Counted from the stretch's first letter, positions 53,367-62,858 are shown. The stretch: 64,000 nucleotides of DNA from Skermanella mucosa (GCF_016765655.2 NZ_CP086107.1:248001-312000), one strand, 5' to 3'. The notes: a model not told the origin generated them from the letters alone. Program-made: numbers and translations.

Positions 53367-54419
53367 ATGGAGCACGAACTGCGTTATCCCGCCATCGCCA
53401 TGATCATCCTCGCACCGGTGCAGGCCTTCGCCGCGGATCTGACGGCGACGGCGGCCGAGGCCGGCCGGTTCGACCATTTCATGACCCTCGTGAGGGGCGC
53501 CGGGCTGGAAGGCGAGCTGAACGCCCCGGGACCCCGGACCGTGTTCATGCCGACGGACGCGGCCTTCGCCCGGCTTCCTCCCCAGAGCTTCCGCGACCTC
53601 ATGGCGGCCGGACCGGAGGCGTTGCGCCGGATCGTCAGGCATCACGTCGTCGAAGGCGCGGCGCTGCCCTCAGACGATCTTCCGCGCACGCTGCATACCG
53701 CGGACGGCGGGGTCCTGCGCGTGACGTGGCAACGCGGTGACTTGACCCTGTTCAGCGATCCCCGCCCCATCGCGGGTGAAGCCGCCCGCGTGGTCCTGGG
53801 CGACCTGGAGGCCGGAAACGCCGTGGTCCACGGGGTGGACGCGGTGATGCTCCCGATGGCCGCCCTCGACGTGGATCCTCCGGCGCCGGACGCCGCCGGA
53901 ACCGGGCAGGCGACGGCCGAGCCGGAGGTGACGGTCTTCGAGCCCGAGGTGACGGTGATCGAGCCGGGAGCCACGGCGATCCAGCCGGCCGAGACCACGG
54001 GGGGCGGGAGCGTTTCCCCGGACGAGGGGAGCGCGGAGACGGAGTTCCTGACCGAGCTGCCGTCGCGCCCCGAACCGGTAAGCCGGCAGGAGGCACCGTC
54101 CGAACCGCCGCCGCGGGAGGTCGCCGCGGCCGACGCCGCCCGGCTCACGGTGGACCGGCTCAAGGACATGGCCGTGACGAGCAGCGACGGACAAAGCGAA
54201 GGCGTCGTCGAGCATGTCGTGTTCTCCCCCGAAACCGGGGAGATCAGGCTGATCCTCGCGCGGTTCCCGGGTTTCTTCGGCCTGTTCGGCAAGACGGTCG
54301 CGATCCCCTGGGAGCGGGTGCGGGTCGCCGTGGGGAAGCCGCTCCTGATCGCCGACCTGAGTGCCGACGAGATCGGGTCCGCCGAAGAGGCGAGCCTGGA
54401 CTCCCTCGGCTTGAATTGA
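53367..54419 (+). CDS. exported fasciclin-domain protein with PRC-barrel-like C terminus
   Basis: A 350-residue protein starting at ATG 53367; the signal peptide (RYPAIAMIILAPVQAFAADL) supports this start, though the ribosome site is poor and ATG 53316 is an alternative. A fasciclin domain (TVFMPTDAAFARLP, RRIVRHHVVEGAAL, VVHGVDAVMLP) is followed by a 90-residue Pro/Glu-rich linker and a PRC-barrel-like segment (SDGQSEGVVEHVVFSPETGEIRLI). It lies 36 bp before the RND efflux genes in the same direction, so it may help attach or sense at the envelope. The link to efflux is inferred from position only. Confidence 0.82.
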   Translation: MEHELRYPAIAMIILAPVQAFAADLTATAAEAGRFDHFMTLVRGAGLEGELNAPGPRTVFMPTDAAFARLPPQSFRDLMAAGPEALRRIVRHHVVEGAALPSDDLPRTLHTADGGVLRVTWQRGDLTLFSDPRPIAGEAARVVLGDLEAGNAVVHGVDAVMLPMAALDVDPPAPDAAGTGQATAEPEVTVFEPEVTVIEPGATAIQPAETTGGGSVSPDEGSAETEFLTELPSRPEPVSRQEAPSEPPPREVAAADAARLTVDRLKDMAVTSSDGQSEGVVEHVVFSPETGEIRLILARFPGFFGLFGKTVAIPWERVRVAVGKPLLIADLSADEIGSAEEASLDSLGLN

Positions 54420-54455
54420 CGGCGCATGGGAAGCGGGAGCCAAGGCGGGTCGGGA

Positions 54456-56015
54456 ATGCGCGCGATCCTGAACGGAAGCCTATTCTGGCTGTGCGCGGCG
54501 GGCGCCCTGGGAACTGCCGGGTGCTCCCTGGCGCCGGACGCCGTCGTGCCGGTCACGGTGGCCGCCCTGCCGGCCGAGTTCGAGCAGGCGGACGTCGCCG
54601 CCGCCTACCGTCCGCTGGGCTGGTGGGAGACCTTCGACGATCCGGCGCTGGACGCGCTGGTGCGGCAGGCGGTCGACCGGAACCTGGACCTGGCGCAGGC
54701 GGTCGCCCGGGTCGAGCAGGCCCGCGCGCAGGCCCGGATCGCCGGCGCTCCCCTGTCGCCGGAGGTCGGCGCCAGCGTCGGCGCGAGCCGGCGGGATCAG
54801 CCGGCAAGCGGCTTCGGGTCGGGTGAATTCGACGGCGGCGGCCTAGGCTCTGACGGGGAGGTGCCGGCCTCCGTAACCGGCGGCCCCGAGGAGCGCACCC
54901 GGAGCGAACGCTTCTCGGCGAGCCTGGACCTGTCCTACGAACTGGACTTCTGGGGGCGGGTGCGCAACGCCGAGAACGCGGCGGAGGCGCGCCTGGGCGC
55001 CACGGTCGGCGACCTCCAGACCGTGGTTCTCTCCGTCATCGCCGAGACGATACGGGCCTATTTCGACATTCTGGCCACCCGGCGCCGCCTGGACCTCGTC
55101 CGTCCCGACGTCGACCTGCTGCGCGAGCGGGCGGCACTGACCGAGCGGCGATACCTGCGCGGCCTGGTGGACAGTTTCGAATTCTACGCGATCCAGGGCG
55201 AACTGCGCGGCGCGCAGGCCGAGATCCCCCGGCTCGAAAGCCGGCTCTACGCCGCCAGGGCGCGGCTGGCCACCCTGCTGGGGCGGTATCCGGGCGAGCT
55301 CGGGGACGTCGTGGGCGCCCGGTCGGACCGCGCGCCGCTTTCGCCGCCGGACCCGATCCCGGCCGGCCTTCCGTCGGCCCTGCTGATCCAGCGGCCGGAC
55401 GTGCGGGCGGCCTGGCTTCGGCTGGAAGCCCAGCGTTACGAGGTGGGGGCCGCGCGGGCGGCCCTGTTCCCGCGCTTCACCATCTCGGCCGGCGCGGGCC
55501 TGCGGGCCGGCACGGCCGGCGGCCTGTTCGACCTGTCGAACTGGTTCACCAGCCTGACCGCCGGACTGACCGCGCCGATCTTCCAGGGCGGCCGGCTCCG
55601 GGGCGAGGTGGACGCGGCGGAGGCGGCCCTGGCCGAGGCGGCGGGCAACTACGCCTCGTCCGTGCTGACGGCGGTCCGCGAGGTGGAGACCGCGCTGAAG
55701 GACCACGAGACCACGGCCGAGCGCTACCGGCTGCTGGCGCGGGAACTGGAGACCGCCCGCTCCCGCGCGGACCTGCAACTGCGCCGCTACACGCAGGGGA
55801 TCGGCGATTATCTGGGTTTCCTCGATTCCCGCCGGAACGTGGTGGCCGCCCGCGAAGCCGTGCTCCAGGCGGAACGCGACCTAGTCGAGGCGCGGCTGGC
55901 CGTCCACCGGTCGCTCGGCGGGGTCTGGATCGAGGAGGATCTGAGCGACCGCATCAAGGCTCTGGTGGCGGCCGCGACGGGGGAAAGCCGGACGGAAAGG
56001 GACCGCGATGCCTGA
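54456..56015 (+). CDS. RND efflux outer-membrane factor (NodT/OprM type), lipoprotein
   Basis: A 519-residue TolC-like outer-membrane factor. ATG 54456 gives a lipoprotein leader with lipobox near LGTAGC, preceded by AAGGCGGG; ATG 54426 would add ten residues. The paired OEP domains start at WWETFDDPALDALVRQAVDRNLDLA and the second repeat at VREVETALKDHETTAERYRL. The insertion SGFGSGEFDGGGLGSDGEV (near residue 120) is Gly-rich and not typical. It is the first of three overlapping efflux genes. Confidence 0.92.
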   Translation: MRAILNGSLFWLCAAGALGTAGCSLAPDAVVPVTVAALPAEFEQADVAAAYRPLGWWETFDDPALDALVRQAVDRNLDLAQAVARVEQARAQARIAGAPLSPEVGASVGASRRDQPASGFGSGEFDGGGLGSDGEVPASVTGGPEERTRSERFSASLDLSYELDFWGRVRNAENAAEARLGATVGDLQTVVLSVIAETIRAYFDILATRRRLDLVRPDVDLLRERAALTERRYLRGLVDSFEFYAIQGELRGAQAEIPRLESRLYAARARLATLLGRYPGELGDVVGARSDRAPLSPPDPIPAGLPSALLIQRPDVRAAWLRLEAQRYEVGAARAALFPRFTISAGAGLRAGTAGGLFDLSNWFTSLTAGLTAPIFQGGRLRGEVDAAEAALAEAAGNYASSVLTAVREVETALKDHETTAERYRLLARELETARSRADLQLRRYTQGIGDYLGFLDSRRNVVAAREAVLQAERDLVEARLAVHRSLGGVWIEEDLSDRIKALVAAATGESRTERDRDA

Positions 56016-57633
56016 GGCGAGAGATCCCGAGGCGAGAAGCCGGCGCGGCAAGGCGCGCGCCCAGGCCCGCGATGCCGGGGAGAAGCGCCCGGCCGGCGGC
56101 GCGCCCGAGCCGGACACGCCGGCCGCCGGGGGCGGTGTCCGGACCGGCTGGATGACGGTCCTGCGCCTTCCCCGGTTCCTGCGGACCGAGGGCAAGCCGG
56201 TGAACCGGCACGGCCCCCGGCTGCTGACCGTGACCTCGGCGCCCGACACGCCCGGCGGGGATCGGTGGGGATCGGCGGAGGGCGGCCGGGACGATGGATC
56301 GGGGGACGGCCGGCACACGCCCTGGAAATGGTGGCTGCTGGCCGCCGCGATCCTGCTGGCGGGCATCGGCGCCGCGACCCTGATCTATCTCCTGCGCTCC
56401 CGGCCGGAGCCGCAACCCCCGCCGCCCGAAGCCCCTTATGTGGAGACGGTCAAGGCGCGCCCCGGCCGGTCGGCGATCACCATCACGGGCAGCGGAATCG
56501 TGATGCCGCGGGCGGAGGTGGGGCTGTCCGCCCAGGTCGGCGGAAGGGTCGACCATGTCCATCCCGAGCTGGTCAGCGGCGGCGAGTTCGATCGCGGCGA
56601 GGTGCTGGTCCGGCTGGAGGACGCCGACTACCGCAACCAGGCGCAGCGGGCCCAGGCGACGGTGGCCCGGCGCCAGGTCGAGTTGCGGCAGGCCCAGGAG
56701 GAGGCGCGGATCGCCCGGCAGGAGTACCGCCTGCTGCGCGACCGCCTTGGCTCCGAAGGGGGGACGGCGGGCGGCGCCCCCGACGTCAGCCCGCTGACCC
56801 TCGGGCGCCCGCAGCTCCAGGCCGCGCAGGCCGCGCTCCAGGCCGCCCGGGCCGAGCTTGCGGATGCCGAGCTGGCCCTGGCCCGGACCACGGTCGAGGC
56901 GCCGTTCGACGGCTATGTGCGGAGCGAGGACGTGGATGTCGGCCAGTTCGTCCAGCCGGCCCAGGAACTCGCCCGGATCTACAGCGCCGGCGAGGTCGAG
57001 GTGACGGTGCCGCTGCTGAGCGACAAGGCGTCGCTGATACCGAACCTCTGGGAGATGCCGGCCGGAGACCCTGGCGGCGCTGGGGGCGGCGGCGGACGGG
57101 TCCCGGCGCTCGTCGCCATCGACTATGGCGGCCTTCGGTTCGGCTGGGACGGCTATGTGGACCGTACGAGGGCCTTCATAGACGAGCGGACGCGGACGAT
57201 CGACGTGGTGGTGCGGGTGCCCGATCCGCGCCGGCCGGGCCGGCCGATCGGTACCGATGGGTCTGAACCGCTGGTCAGCCCGCCGCCCCTGCTGGTCGGC
57301 AGCTATGCGACGGTCGAGATCGAGGGGCGGCCACCCGAACGGTACCTGACCATACCGGCGTCCGCTCTGCGCCGCGGCGATTCCGTCTGGGCGCTGGCCC
57401 GTGCGGACCAGCCCGACCGCGCCAGACTCAGGATCGTCGAGGTCGACGTGATTCTCCGCGACGGCGATACCGTCCAGGTAAAGGCGGACCGGCTGCCCGA
57501 CGGCGTGCTGTTGGTGACCAGCACCGTCGAGGCGCCCACGGACGGCATGCTGGTGCGCACGAGCGCCGAAGCCGACTCCGCGCCCCGGGACGATGCTCCC
57601 GGAACCGGAACAGATACCGGAACCGCCGAATGA
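56008..57633 (+). CDS. RND efflux periplasmic adaptor (HlyD/MFP) with long N-terminal extension
   Basis: A 541-residue membrane fusion protein overlapping the previous gene by eight bases. The first 105 residues are charged and disordered, and only then comes the membrane anchor (residues 106-129, WKWWLLAAAILLAGIGAATLIYLL). The biotinyl-lipoyl and coiled-coil parts (VGGRVDHVHPELVSGGEF, QAQEEARIARQEYRLLRDRL) and the beta-barrel follow. A normal adaptor begins at the anchor. The extension would lie in the cytoplasm and has no recognised fold. It may mediate regulation or assembly. Confidence 0.9.
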   Translation: MPEARDPEARSRRGKARAQARDAGEKRPAGGAPEPDTPAAGGGVRTGWMTVLRLPRFLRTEGKPVNRHGPRLLTVTSAPDTPGGDRWGSAEGGRDDGSGDGRHTPWKWWLLAAAILLAGIGAATLIYLLRSRPEPQPPPPEAPYVETVKARPGRSAITITGSGIVMPRAEVGLSAQVGGRVDHVHPELVSGGEFDRGEVLVRLEDADYRNQAQRAQATVARRQVELRQAQEEARIARQEYRLLRDRLGSEGGTAGGAPDVSPLTLGRPQLQAAQAALQAARAELADAELALARTTVEAPFDGYVRSEDVDVGQFVQPAQELARIYSAGEVEVTVPLLSDKASLIPNLWEMPAGDPGGAGGGGGRVPALVAIDYGGLRFGWDGYVDRTRAFIDERTRTIDVVVRVPDPRRPGRPIGTDGSEPLVSPPPLLVGSYATVEIEGRPPERYLTIPASALRRGDSVWALARADQPDRARLRIVEVDVILRDGDTVQVKADRLPDGVLLVTSTVEAPTDGMLVRTSAEADSAPRDDAPGTGTDTGTAE

Positions 57634-60600
57634 ACTCGCTGATCCAGCGCATGGCCGGCAACGGCGTCGCGGCGAACCTGCTGATGCTGCTGATCCTGTT
57701 CGCCGGCGGCCTGAGCGCGCTCAACATCACCCAGAAGCCCTTTCCGGAATTCACCCTCGGCCGCATCCAGGTGAGCGTCGAATACCGCGGCGCCTCGCCG
57801 GAGGAGGTCGAGCGCTCCATCGTCCGGCCGATCGAGGAGCAGATCGAGTCCGTCGAGGGCGTGCGCGAGGTCACGGCCACCGCGTCGGAGGGCCTCGGCA
57901 TCGTCACCGCCGAACTCCAGCAAGGCGTCGACGTCAATCAGAAGCTCGACGCCGTCAAGTCGCGCATCGACCGCATCACCAACTTCCCCGATCGGGCGGA
58001 GGAGCCGGAGGTCCGTGAGCTGACCAGCCGCCGCCGGGTGATCGAGCTGGTGATCCACGGCGACGTGCCCGAGCGCACCCTGAAGGAGCTGGCCTACCGG
58101 GTGGAGGACGACCTGGCGGCGGAGGAGGCGATCTCGTTCGTGCAGACCGCCGGGGTGCGCGACTACGAGATCTCCATCGAGGTCCCCAAGGACGTCCTGC
58201 GCACCTATGGCCTGTCGCTGCCGGAGATCGCGGGGATCATCGCGGCCAACAGCCTCGACCGGCCGGCCGGCGACATCGAGACGGAGGGGAGCCGCATCCT
58301 GCTGCGCGTCGAGGGGGAGAACCTGACCCGGCGCGACTTCGCGGACATCATCCTGATCGCCGGCCCCGACGGCGGGCAGATCCGCCTGGGCGACATCGCC
58401 CGGATCGACGACGGCTTCCGCGACACCGGCCTGACCACCCGCTACGACGGGAAGCCCGCCGCGATCGTGGAAGTCTTCCGCACCGGCGACGAGCAGGTGC
58501 TCGCCATCGCCGAGGCGGTGGACGCGTACCTGGATGAGCTGCGGCCGACGCTGCCGGCGGGGGTCGATGCCGCGATCTGGCAGAGCGAGGCCGAGCAGCT
58601 GCGGAGCCGGCTGGACCTGCTGATCGAGAACGCCCTGATCGGCGCGGTGCTGGTGATGCTGGCGCTGGCCGTCTTCCTGCACCTGAAGGTCGCGTTCTGG
58701 GTCGGCTTCGGCATCGTCGTCGCCTTCGTCGGCACCTTCGCGGTGATGTCCCTGCTGGGCGTCTCGGTCAACCAGATGAGCCTGTTCGGCTTCATCCTCG
58801 CCGTGGGCATCGTGGTGGACGACGCGATCGTGGTCGGCGAGAGCATCCATTCCGGCACCGAGCAGGGGCACGAAGGCGTCGAGGCCGCCGTCCGCAGTAC
58901 GCAGCGCGTCGCGGTCCCGGTCCTGTTCGCCGTCGCCACCACCGTGATCGCCTTCACCCCGCTGCTGTTCCTGCCCGGCACCGCCGGCAAGTTCCTGGCC
59001 GACATCCCGATCGTCGTGATCGCGGTGCTGTGCCTGTCCCTGGTCGAGAGCCTGTTCATCCTGCCCCACCACCTGTCGGGCCTGAAGGCGGGGGACCAGC
59101 CGAAGAGCGCCCCGATGCGCGCGATCCGGCGCGGCAAGGACGGGATCGACCGGGCGTTCAAGCGCTTCGTGGACGGGCCGCTGGACCGGGCGGTGCGCTT
59201 CTCCGCCGCGCATTACGGCATCGTCATGGCCGGCGCCGCCGCGGTGCTGATCATCGTCTCCAGCCTGTTCCTCGGCGGCTATCTCCGCTTCGTCTTCTTC
59301 CCCGAGATCCAGGGCCGCATCGTCACCGCGCAGTTCGGCATGCCGGTCGGCACCACCGAGGACGTGACGCTGAGGATCGCCGAGCGCCTGGCCGAGACAG
59401 GCCGGCGCGCGGCGGCCGGGCTGGAGGGCGACGGCGGCGGTTCGGAGCCACTGGTCGAGGGCGTCTATCTGACGGTCGGGCGCACCCCCGCGGACGGGGG
59501 ACCGGGGGGCGCCTCGGCCCGCCAGCCGATCGTGCCCGAGAACGGCGCAGTCCGCTTCAGGCTGAGCGATCCCGGCACCCGCGAGATCACGGCCCGGCAG
59601 TTCGAGGAAGCCTGGCGCGACGCCACCGGGCCGCTGCCCACGACCGACTATGTCAGCTTCTCGTCGAGCACGGTCGATGTCGGCAATCCGGTATCGGTCG
59701 AGCTGTCCCACTCGGACCCGGAGACCCTGGACCGCATCGTGGAGCGGGTAAAGGGCGAACTGGGGCGCCTGGGCGGCGTCAACGACATCTACGATACCGA
59801 CGAGGAAGGCCAGCGGGAGCTGGAGTTCCGCCTGGAGGACCAGGCCCGCACCTTTGGCCTGACGCTGGAGGACCTGGCAGAACAGGTCCGCGCTGCCTTC
59901 TTCGGGGTCGAGGCGGTGCGCGTGCAGCGCGGCCGCGAGGAGGTGCGAGTCTATGTCCGCCTGCCCGAGCGGGAACGCGACAGCCTCTCCACCCTGGACG
60001 ATTACCGCATCCGCGCCTCCGGGAGCGACGGGCAGGAGCTGTCGATCCCCCTGCGGCAGGCTGCCTCGATCAGCTACGGCACCGGCCCCAGCAGCATCGA
60101 GCGGCGGAACGGCCGGCGGATCACCACGGTGAACGCCGACGTGCAGCAGGGCGTCACCACCGGGCAGGAGGTCACGGCCCGGCTGCGCACCGATATCCTG
60201 CCCGACATCCAGTCCGAGTTTCCCCGGCTGCGCTATGCCTTCGGCGGCGAGCAGCGCGAGCAGGGCCGCACCCTGCCCGCCCTGTTCACCAACTTCGCCA
60301 TCGCGCTGTTCTCGATCTACGCGCTGCTGGCGGTCAGCTTCCGCTCCTATACCCAGCCGCTGATCATCCTGGCCGTGGTGCCGTTCGGACTGGTCGGGGC
60401 GGCGCTGGGACATCTGGCGCTGGGGCTGGACGTGACGTTCCTGAGCCTGTTCGGCCTCGTCGGGCTGTCCGGCGTGATCATCAACGACGCGCTGATCCTG
60501 ATCGATTTCGTCAATGCCCGCCGGCTGAAGGGCGAGGAAATGTTCGACGCCGTGGTCGCCGCAGCCAAGAACCGGTTCCGCCCGATCATGCTGACCAGCC

Positions 60601-60929
60601 TGACAACGGCGCTGGGCGTCGCCCCGATCATCGTCAGCCAGAGCGTCCAGGCACAGTTCCTGGTGCCGCTGGCCGCCAGCATCGCCTTCGGCATCCTGTT
60701 CGCCACGGTCCTTCAGATGCTTCTGGTCCCTGCCCTCGCCATGCTCCAGTTCGACGCGGCGCGCGGCGCGGCGAAGCGCTTCCTCGGGCATGACGTGCAG
60801 GTGGTCCGCGGATCGCCCGGCGCCGCCGGCGAGCAGGCCGCCGCCGGCGGGGAGGACGGCAAGGATGACGGCGCCGGGAAGGAGGAGGAAGGGACCCGGC
60901 GACGCGGGCGGGGCCGGAACCGGCGTTGA
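57630..60929 (+). CDS. RND-family inner-membrane efflux permease
   Basis: A 1099-residue permease coupled by ATGA to the adaptor gene. It begins MNSLIQRMAGNGVAANLLMLL and has the RND plan of two porter regions and twelve membrane helices. The proton-relay aspartates lie in AVGIVVDDAIVVGES, and the second half carries LFGLVGLSGVIINDALILIDF. A hydrophilic C-terminal tail (residues about 1060-1099) is Gly/Glu/Arg-rich. It should export hydrophobic compounds through the outer-membrane factor. The type resembles the AcrB/MexF-like family of HME/HAE1 sort, but the substrate is not known. Confidence 0.94.
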   Translation: MNSLIQRMAGNGVAANLLMLLILFAGGLSALNITQKPFPEFTLGRIQVSVEYRGASPEEVERSIVRPIEEQIESVEGVREVTATASEGLGIVTAELQQGVDVNQKLDAVKSRIDRITNFPDRAEEPEVRELTSRRRVIELVIHGDVPERTLKELAYRVEDDLAAEEAISFVQTAGVRDYEISIEVPKDVLRTYGLSLPEIAGIIAANSLDRPAGDIETEGSRILLRVEGENLTRRDFADIILIAGPDGGQIRLGDIARIDDGFRDTGLTTRYDGKPAAIVEVFRTGDEQVLAIAEAVDAYLDELRPTLPAGVDAAIWQSEAEQLRSRLDLLIENALIGAVLVMLALAVFLHLKVAFWVGFGIVVAFVGTFAVMSLLGVSVNQMSLFGFILAVGIVVDDAIVVGESIHSGTEQGHEGVEAAVRSTQRVAVPVLFAVATTVIAFTPLLFLPGTAGKFLADIPIVVIAVLCLSLVESLFILPHHLSGLKAGDQPKSAPMRAIRRGKDGIDRAFKRFVDGPLDRAVRFSAAHYGIVMAGAAAVLIIVSSLFLGGYLRFVFFPEIQGRIVTAQFGMPVGTTEDVTLRIAERLAETGRRAAAGLEGDGGGSEPLVEGVYLTVGRTPADGGPGGASARQPIVPENGAVRFRLSDPGTREITARQFEEAWRDATGPLPTTDYVSFSSSTVDVGNPVSVELSHSDPETLDRIVERVKGELGRLGGVNDIYDTDEEGQRELEFRLEDQARTFGLTLEDLAEQVRAAFFGVEAVRVQRGREEVRVYVRLPERERDSLSTLDDYRIRASGSDGQELSIPLRQAASISYGTGPSSIERRNGRRITTVNADVQQGVTTGQEVTARLRTDILPDIQSEFPRLRYAFGGEQREQGRTLPALFTNFAIALFSIYALLAVSFRSYTQPLIILAVVPFGLVGAALGHLALGLDVTFLSLFGLVGLSGVIINDALILIDFVNARRLKGEEMFDAVVAAAKNRFRPIMLTSLTTALGVAPIIVSQSVQAQFLVPLAASIAFGILFATVLQMLLVPALAMLQFDAARGAAKRFLGHDVQVVRGSPGAAGEQAAAGGEDGKDDGAGKEEEGTRRRGRGRNRR

Positions 60930-60974
60930 AGCCTTGCGGCGGGACCGTCGCGAACTTGCGCCGGTTTTTCCGTG

Positions 60975-61364
60975 TCAAACCTCCCGGACTTCCGCGTGTC
61001 CTGCGGCCCGCGCCGCTTTCACGAATTTCCGGTCGATGGTGGCGAAGCCCTCGCAGTGGGTGGATTTCCCGAGATGCAGCGCATCGGCGAAATCCATTCC
61101 CCGTTCCGCATGGTCGAGCGCTTCTGCGACCGTTTCCGCATCCTCGACGGTGACCGTCGGCAGACCGCCGAAGGCCCGCAACGCCCGCGCGACGTCGGCG
61201 GGGCGATAACCATAGGCGCTGCGCAGCACCCATTCGACTTCGAGCATCACGGTCACGGCGGCGAAGACGCCCCCTCCGTCGACAAGCGCCCGGGCACGGG
61301 CGGATTGCTCCGGGTGGTCGCCGGTCAGGTACCGGACGATCACATTGGCATCAATCGCGATCAT
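60975..61364 (-). CDS. vapC: VapC-type PIN-domain toxin
   Basis: A 129-residue PIN-domain ribonuclease. The acidic site is visible: D5 (IDANVIVRYL), E43 (VTVMLEVEWVL), and the aspartates in GMDFADALHLG. Length and layout match VapC. Its ATG lies within the last 14 bases of the AbrB-type antitoxin gene, so it is the second gene of a minus-strand toxin-antitoxin pair. Confidence 0.92.
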   Translation of the reverse strand: MIAIDANVIVRYLTGDHPEQSARARALVDGGGVFAAVTVMLEVEWVLRSAYGYRPADVARALRAFGGLPTVTVEDAETVAEALDHAERGMDFADALHLGKSTHCEGFATIDRKFVKAARAAGHAEVREV

Positions 61365-61638
61365 GACGGCGACGGGCCTCGGACAGCACGCCGGCCTCCA
61401 TGTCTTCCAGGGATTTCGGCTCGCCGCCAAAGGGCAGGAGGCCGAACACCTCATCTGGCCGCGTCGCCGCGAAAGCCGGGGCACGCTTCAGCAGGACGCC
61501 GTCCGGTGTTTCCTCGACGATCAGCCGGGTGCCCACATCCCATTCCCGCCGCTGGCGGATGGCTTTCGGGAGGATGACTTGTCCTTTGGTCGAGACGGTG
61601 GTGATCAGCTTTTCAGCTTGCTGACTCCATTCGGGCAA
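61351..61638 (-). CDS. vapB: AbrB/SpoVT-type antitoxin of the VapBC pair
   Basis: A 95-residue antitoxin with an AbrB swapped-hairpin DNA-binding domain (LITTVSTKGQVILPKAIRQRREWDVGTRL) and a toxin-binding C terminus (PKSLEDMEAGVLSEARRRHDRD). The only in-frame start is TTG 61638, since no ATG or GTG exists upstream before the frame becomes unlikely. GGAG directly abuts the TTG, which is too close, so initiation may be weak. It should neutralise VapC and repress the operon. Confidence 0.85.
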   Translation of the reverse strand: MPEWSQQAEKLITTVSTKGQVILPKAIRQRREWDVGTRLIVEETPDGVLLKRAPAFAATRPDEVFGLLPFGGEPKSLEDMEAGVLSEARRRHDRD

Positions 61639-61704
61639 CTCCGACGGAAGGTTCCGGTTCCGAAAAGCCGGGACGGCAAAGCCGATCCGCTGTCCGGGCG
61701 CGCA

Positions 61705-61737
61705 GCGGGATCCCCGGAGACGATCCGGGGATCCCGC
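61705..61737 (-). terminator. 14-bp hairpin after the TRAP binding-protein gene
   Basis: GCGGGATCCCCGGA (61705-61718) and TCCGGGGATCCCGC (61724-61737) form a perfect stem with a GACGA loop, 38 bp after the dctP stop in the minus direction. There is no T tract, so Rho or stability roles are possible. Confidence 0.6.
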
Positions 61738-61775
61738 GCGAAGCCACCGTTTTTCGGACGCCGGTTACCGCCGCG

Positions 61776-62798
61776 CTACTGGGCCGCGCGGATCTTCTCC
61801 AACTGCGCGTTGATGTCCCGCACCAGCGCCTCGTCGGTCTCCTTGGTGAATTTCTCGATGACCGGCTTCAGCTTCTCGGCCATGCGGGCCCTCTCTTCGT
61901 CCGACACCTCGGTCACGGTCATGCCGCCCGCCTTCAGCTCTTCCAGGGCCGCCGCGTTCATGTCGCGGGACACCTTGCGTTGGTAGGGCTTCACCTCCTC
62001 GGCCGCGTCGAGCAGCAGCTTCCGCTCGTCTTCCGTCAGCTTGTCCCAGAACTTCCCGCTGCTCAGGACGATCAGCGGATTGTAGGTGTGGTTGGTGGTG
62101 GAGACGTGCTTCTGCACCTCGTTGAACTTGGAGGAGAGGATCGAGGCGAGCGGGTTCTCCTGCCCGTCCACGGTCCCCGTTTCCAGCGCCGTGTAAAGCT
62201 CCGGCAGGGGCAGCGGCACGGCGTTGGCGCCCATGGCGTTGAACGCCTCGATGTAGAGCGGGACCTGGATCACCCGGATCTTGAGGCCCTGGATGTCCTC
62301 CCACTTGGACACCGGATGCCGGTCGTTGGTCAGGTTCCGGAAGCCGTGCTCCCAGTAGGTCAGGCCGACGATCCCCTTGGCCTGCAGCTTGTCGATCAGC
62401 GCCTTGCCGGCCGGCCCGTCCAGGATCGCGTCGCTCTCCTGGGCGTTGCGGAACAGGAAGGGGAAGTCGAACACGGAGAATTCCTTGACCAGGCCGACCA
62501 GCAGGGACGGCCCCATCATGGCCATCTCGACCGTGCCGCCCTGCAGCGCGGAGACGGTCTGGACGTCGCCGCCCAGGACGCCGCCCGGGAAGAGCTTGAT
62601 CCTGATCTTGCCGCCGCTCTTCTCCTTGACGATCTCGGCGAACTTCTCGGCCCCGGCGCCCCAGTGGTTGTCGATGTTCTGCACGAAGGCGAACTTGACG
62701 GTGCGCTCGCGGATGTCGGCGGCGTTGCCCGTGCCGGCGGTCAGCAGGGCTCCGGTCGCGAGCAGTCCCGCGCACAGGCTTCTCAGCGTGTTCCTCAT
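61776..62798 (-). CDS. dctP: TRAP transporter substrate-binding protein (DctP family)
   Basis: A 340-residue binding protein with a Sec signal peptide (LRSLCAGLLATGALLTAGTGNAA). Family blocks are NHWGAGAEKFAEIVKEKSGGKIRIKLFPGG, WEDIQGLKIRVIQVPLYIEAF (substrate arginine) and GTVDGQENPLASILSSKF. It is of the DctP/UctT type that binds sugar acids or C4 acids. It is 60 bp downstream of the SDR gene. The partner dctQ and dctM genes are not visible in the window on this side. Confidence 0.93.
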   Translation of the reverse strand: MRNTLRSLCAGLLATGALLTAGTGNAADIRERTVKFAFVQNIDNHWGAGAEKFAEIVKEKSGGKIRIKLFPGGVLGGDVQTVSALQGGTVEMAMMGPSLLVGLVKEFSVFDFPFLFRNAQESDAILDGPAGKALIDKLQAKGIVGLTYWEHGFRNLTNDRHPVSKWEDIQGLKIRVIQVPLYIEAFNAMGANAVPLPLPELYTALETGTVDGQENPLASILSSKFNEVQKHVSTTNHTYNPLIVLSSGKFWDKLTEDERKLLLDAAEEVKPYQRKVSRDMNAAALEELKAGGMTVTEVSDEERARMAEKLKPVIEKFTKETDEALVRDINAQLEKIRAAQ

Positions 62799-62858
62799 CT
62801 CTCACCCGGTTTGTTCTGAAAGGGGTGACGGCTCCGAAAGGGGCTTGCGCCCGGGCCG

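Noticed and set aside
57303-60791. Open frame of 1162 codons antisense to the RND permease
   Set aside because: It is a GC-rich shadow frame: low-complexity Asp/Gly/Arg/His composition, no domain, and it overlaps a clearly conserved permease.
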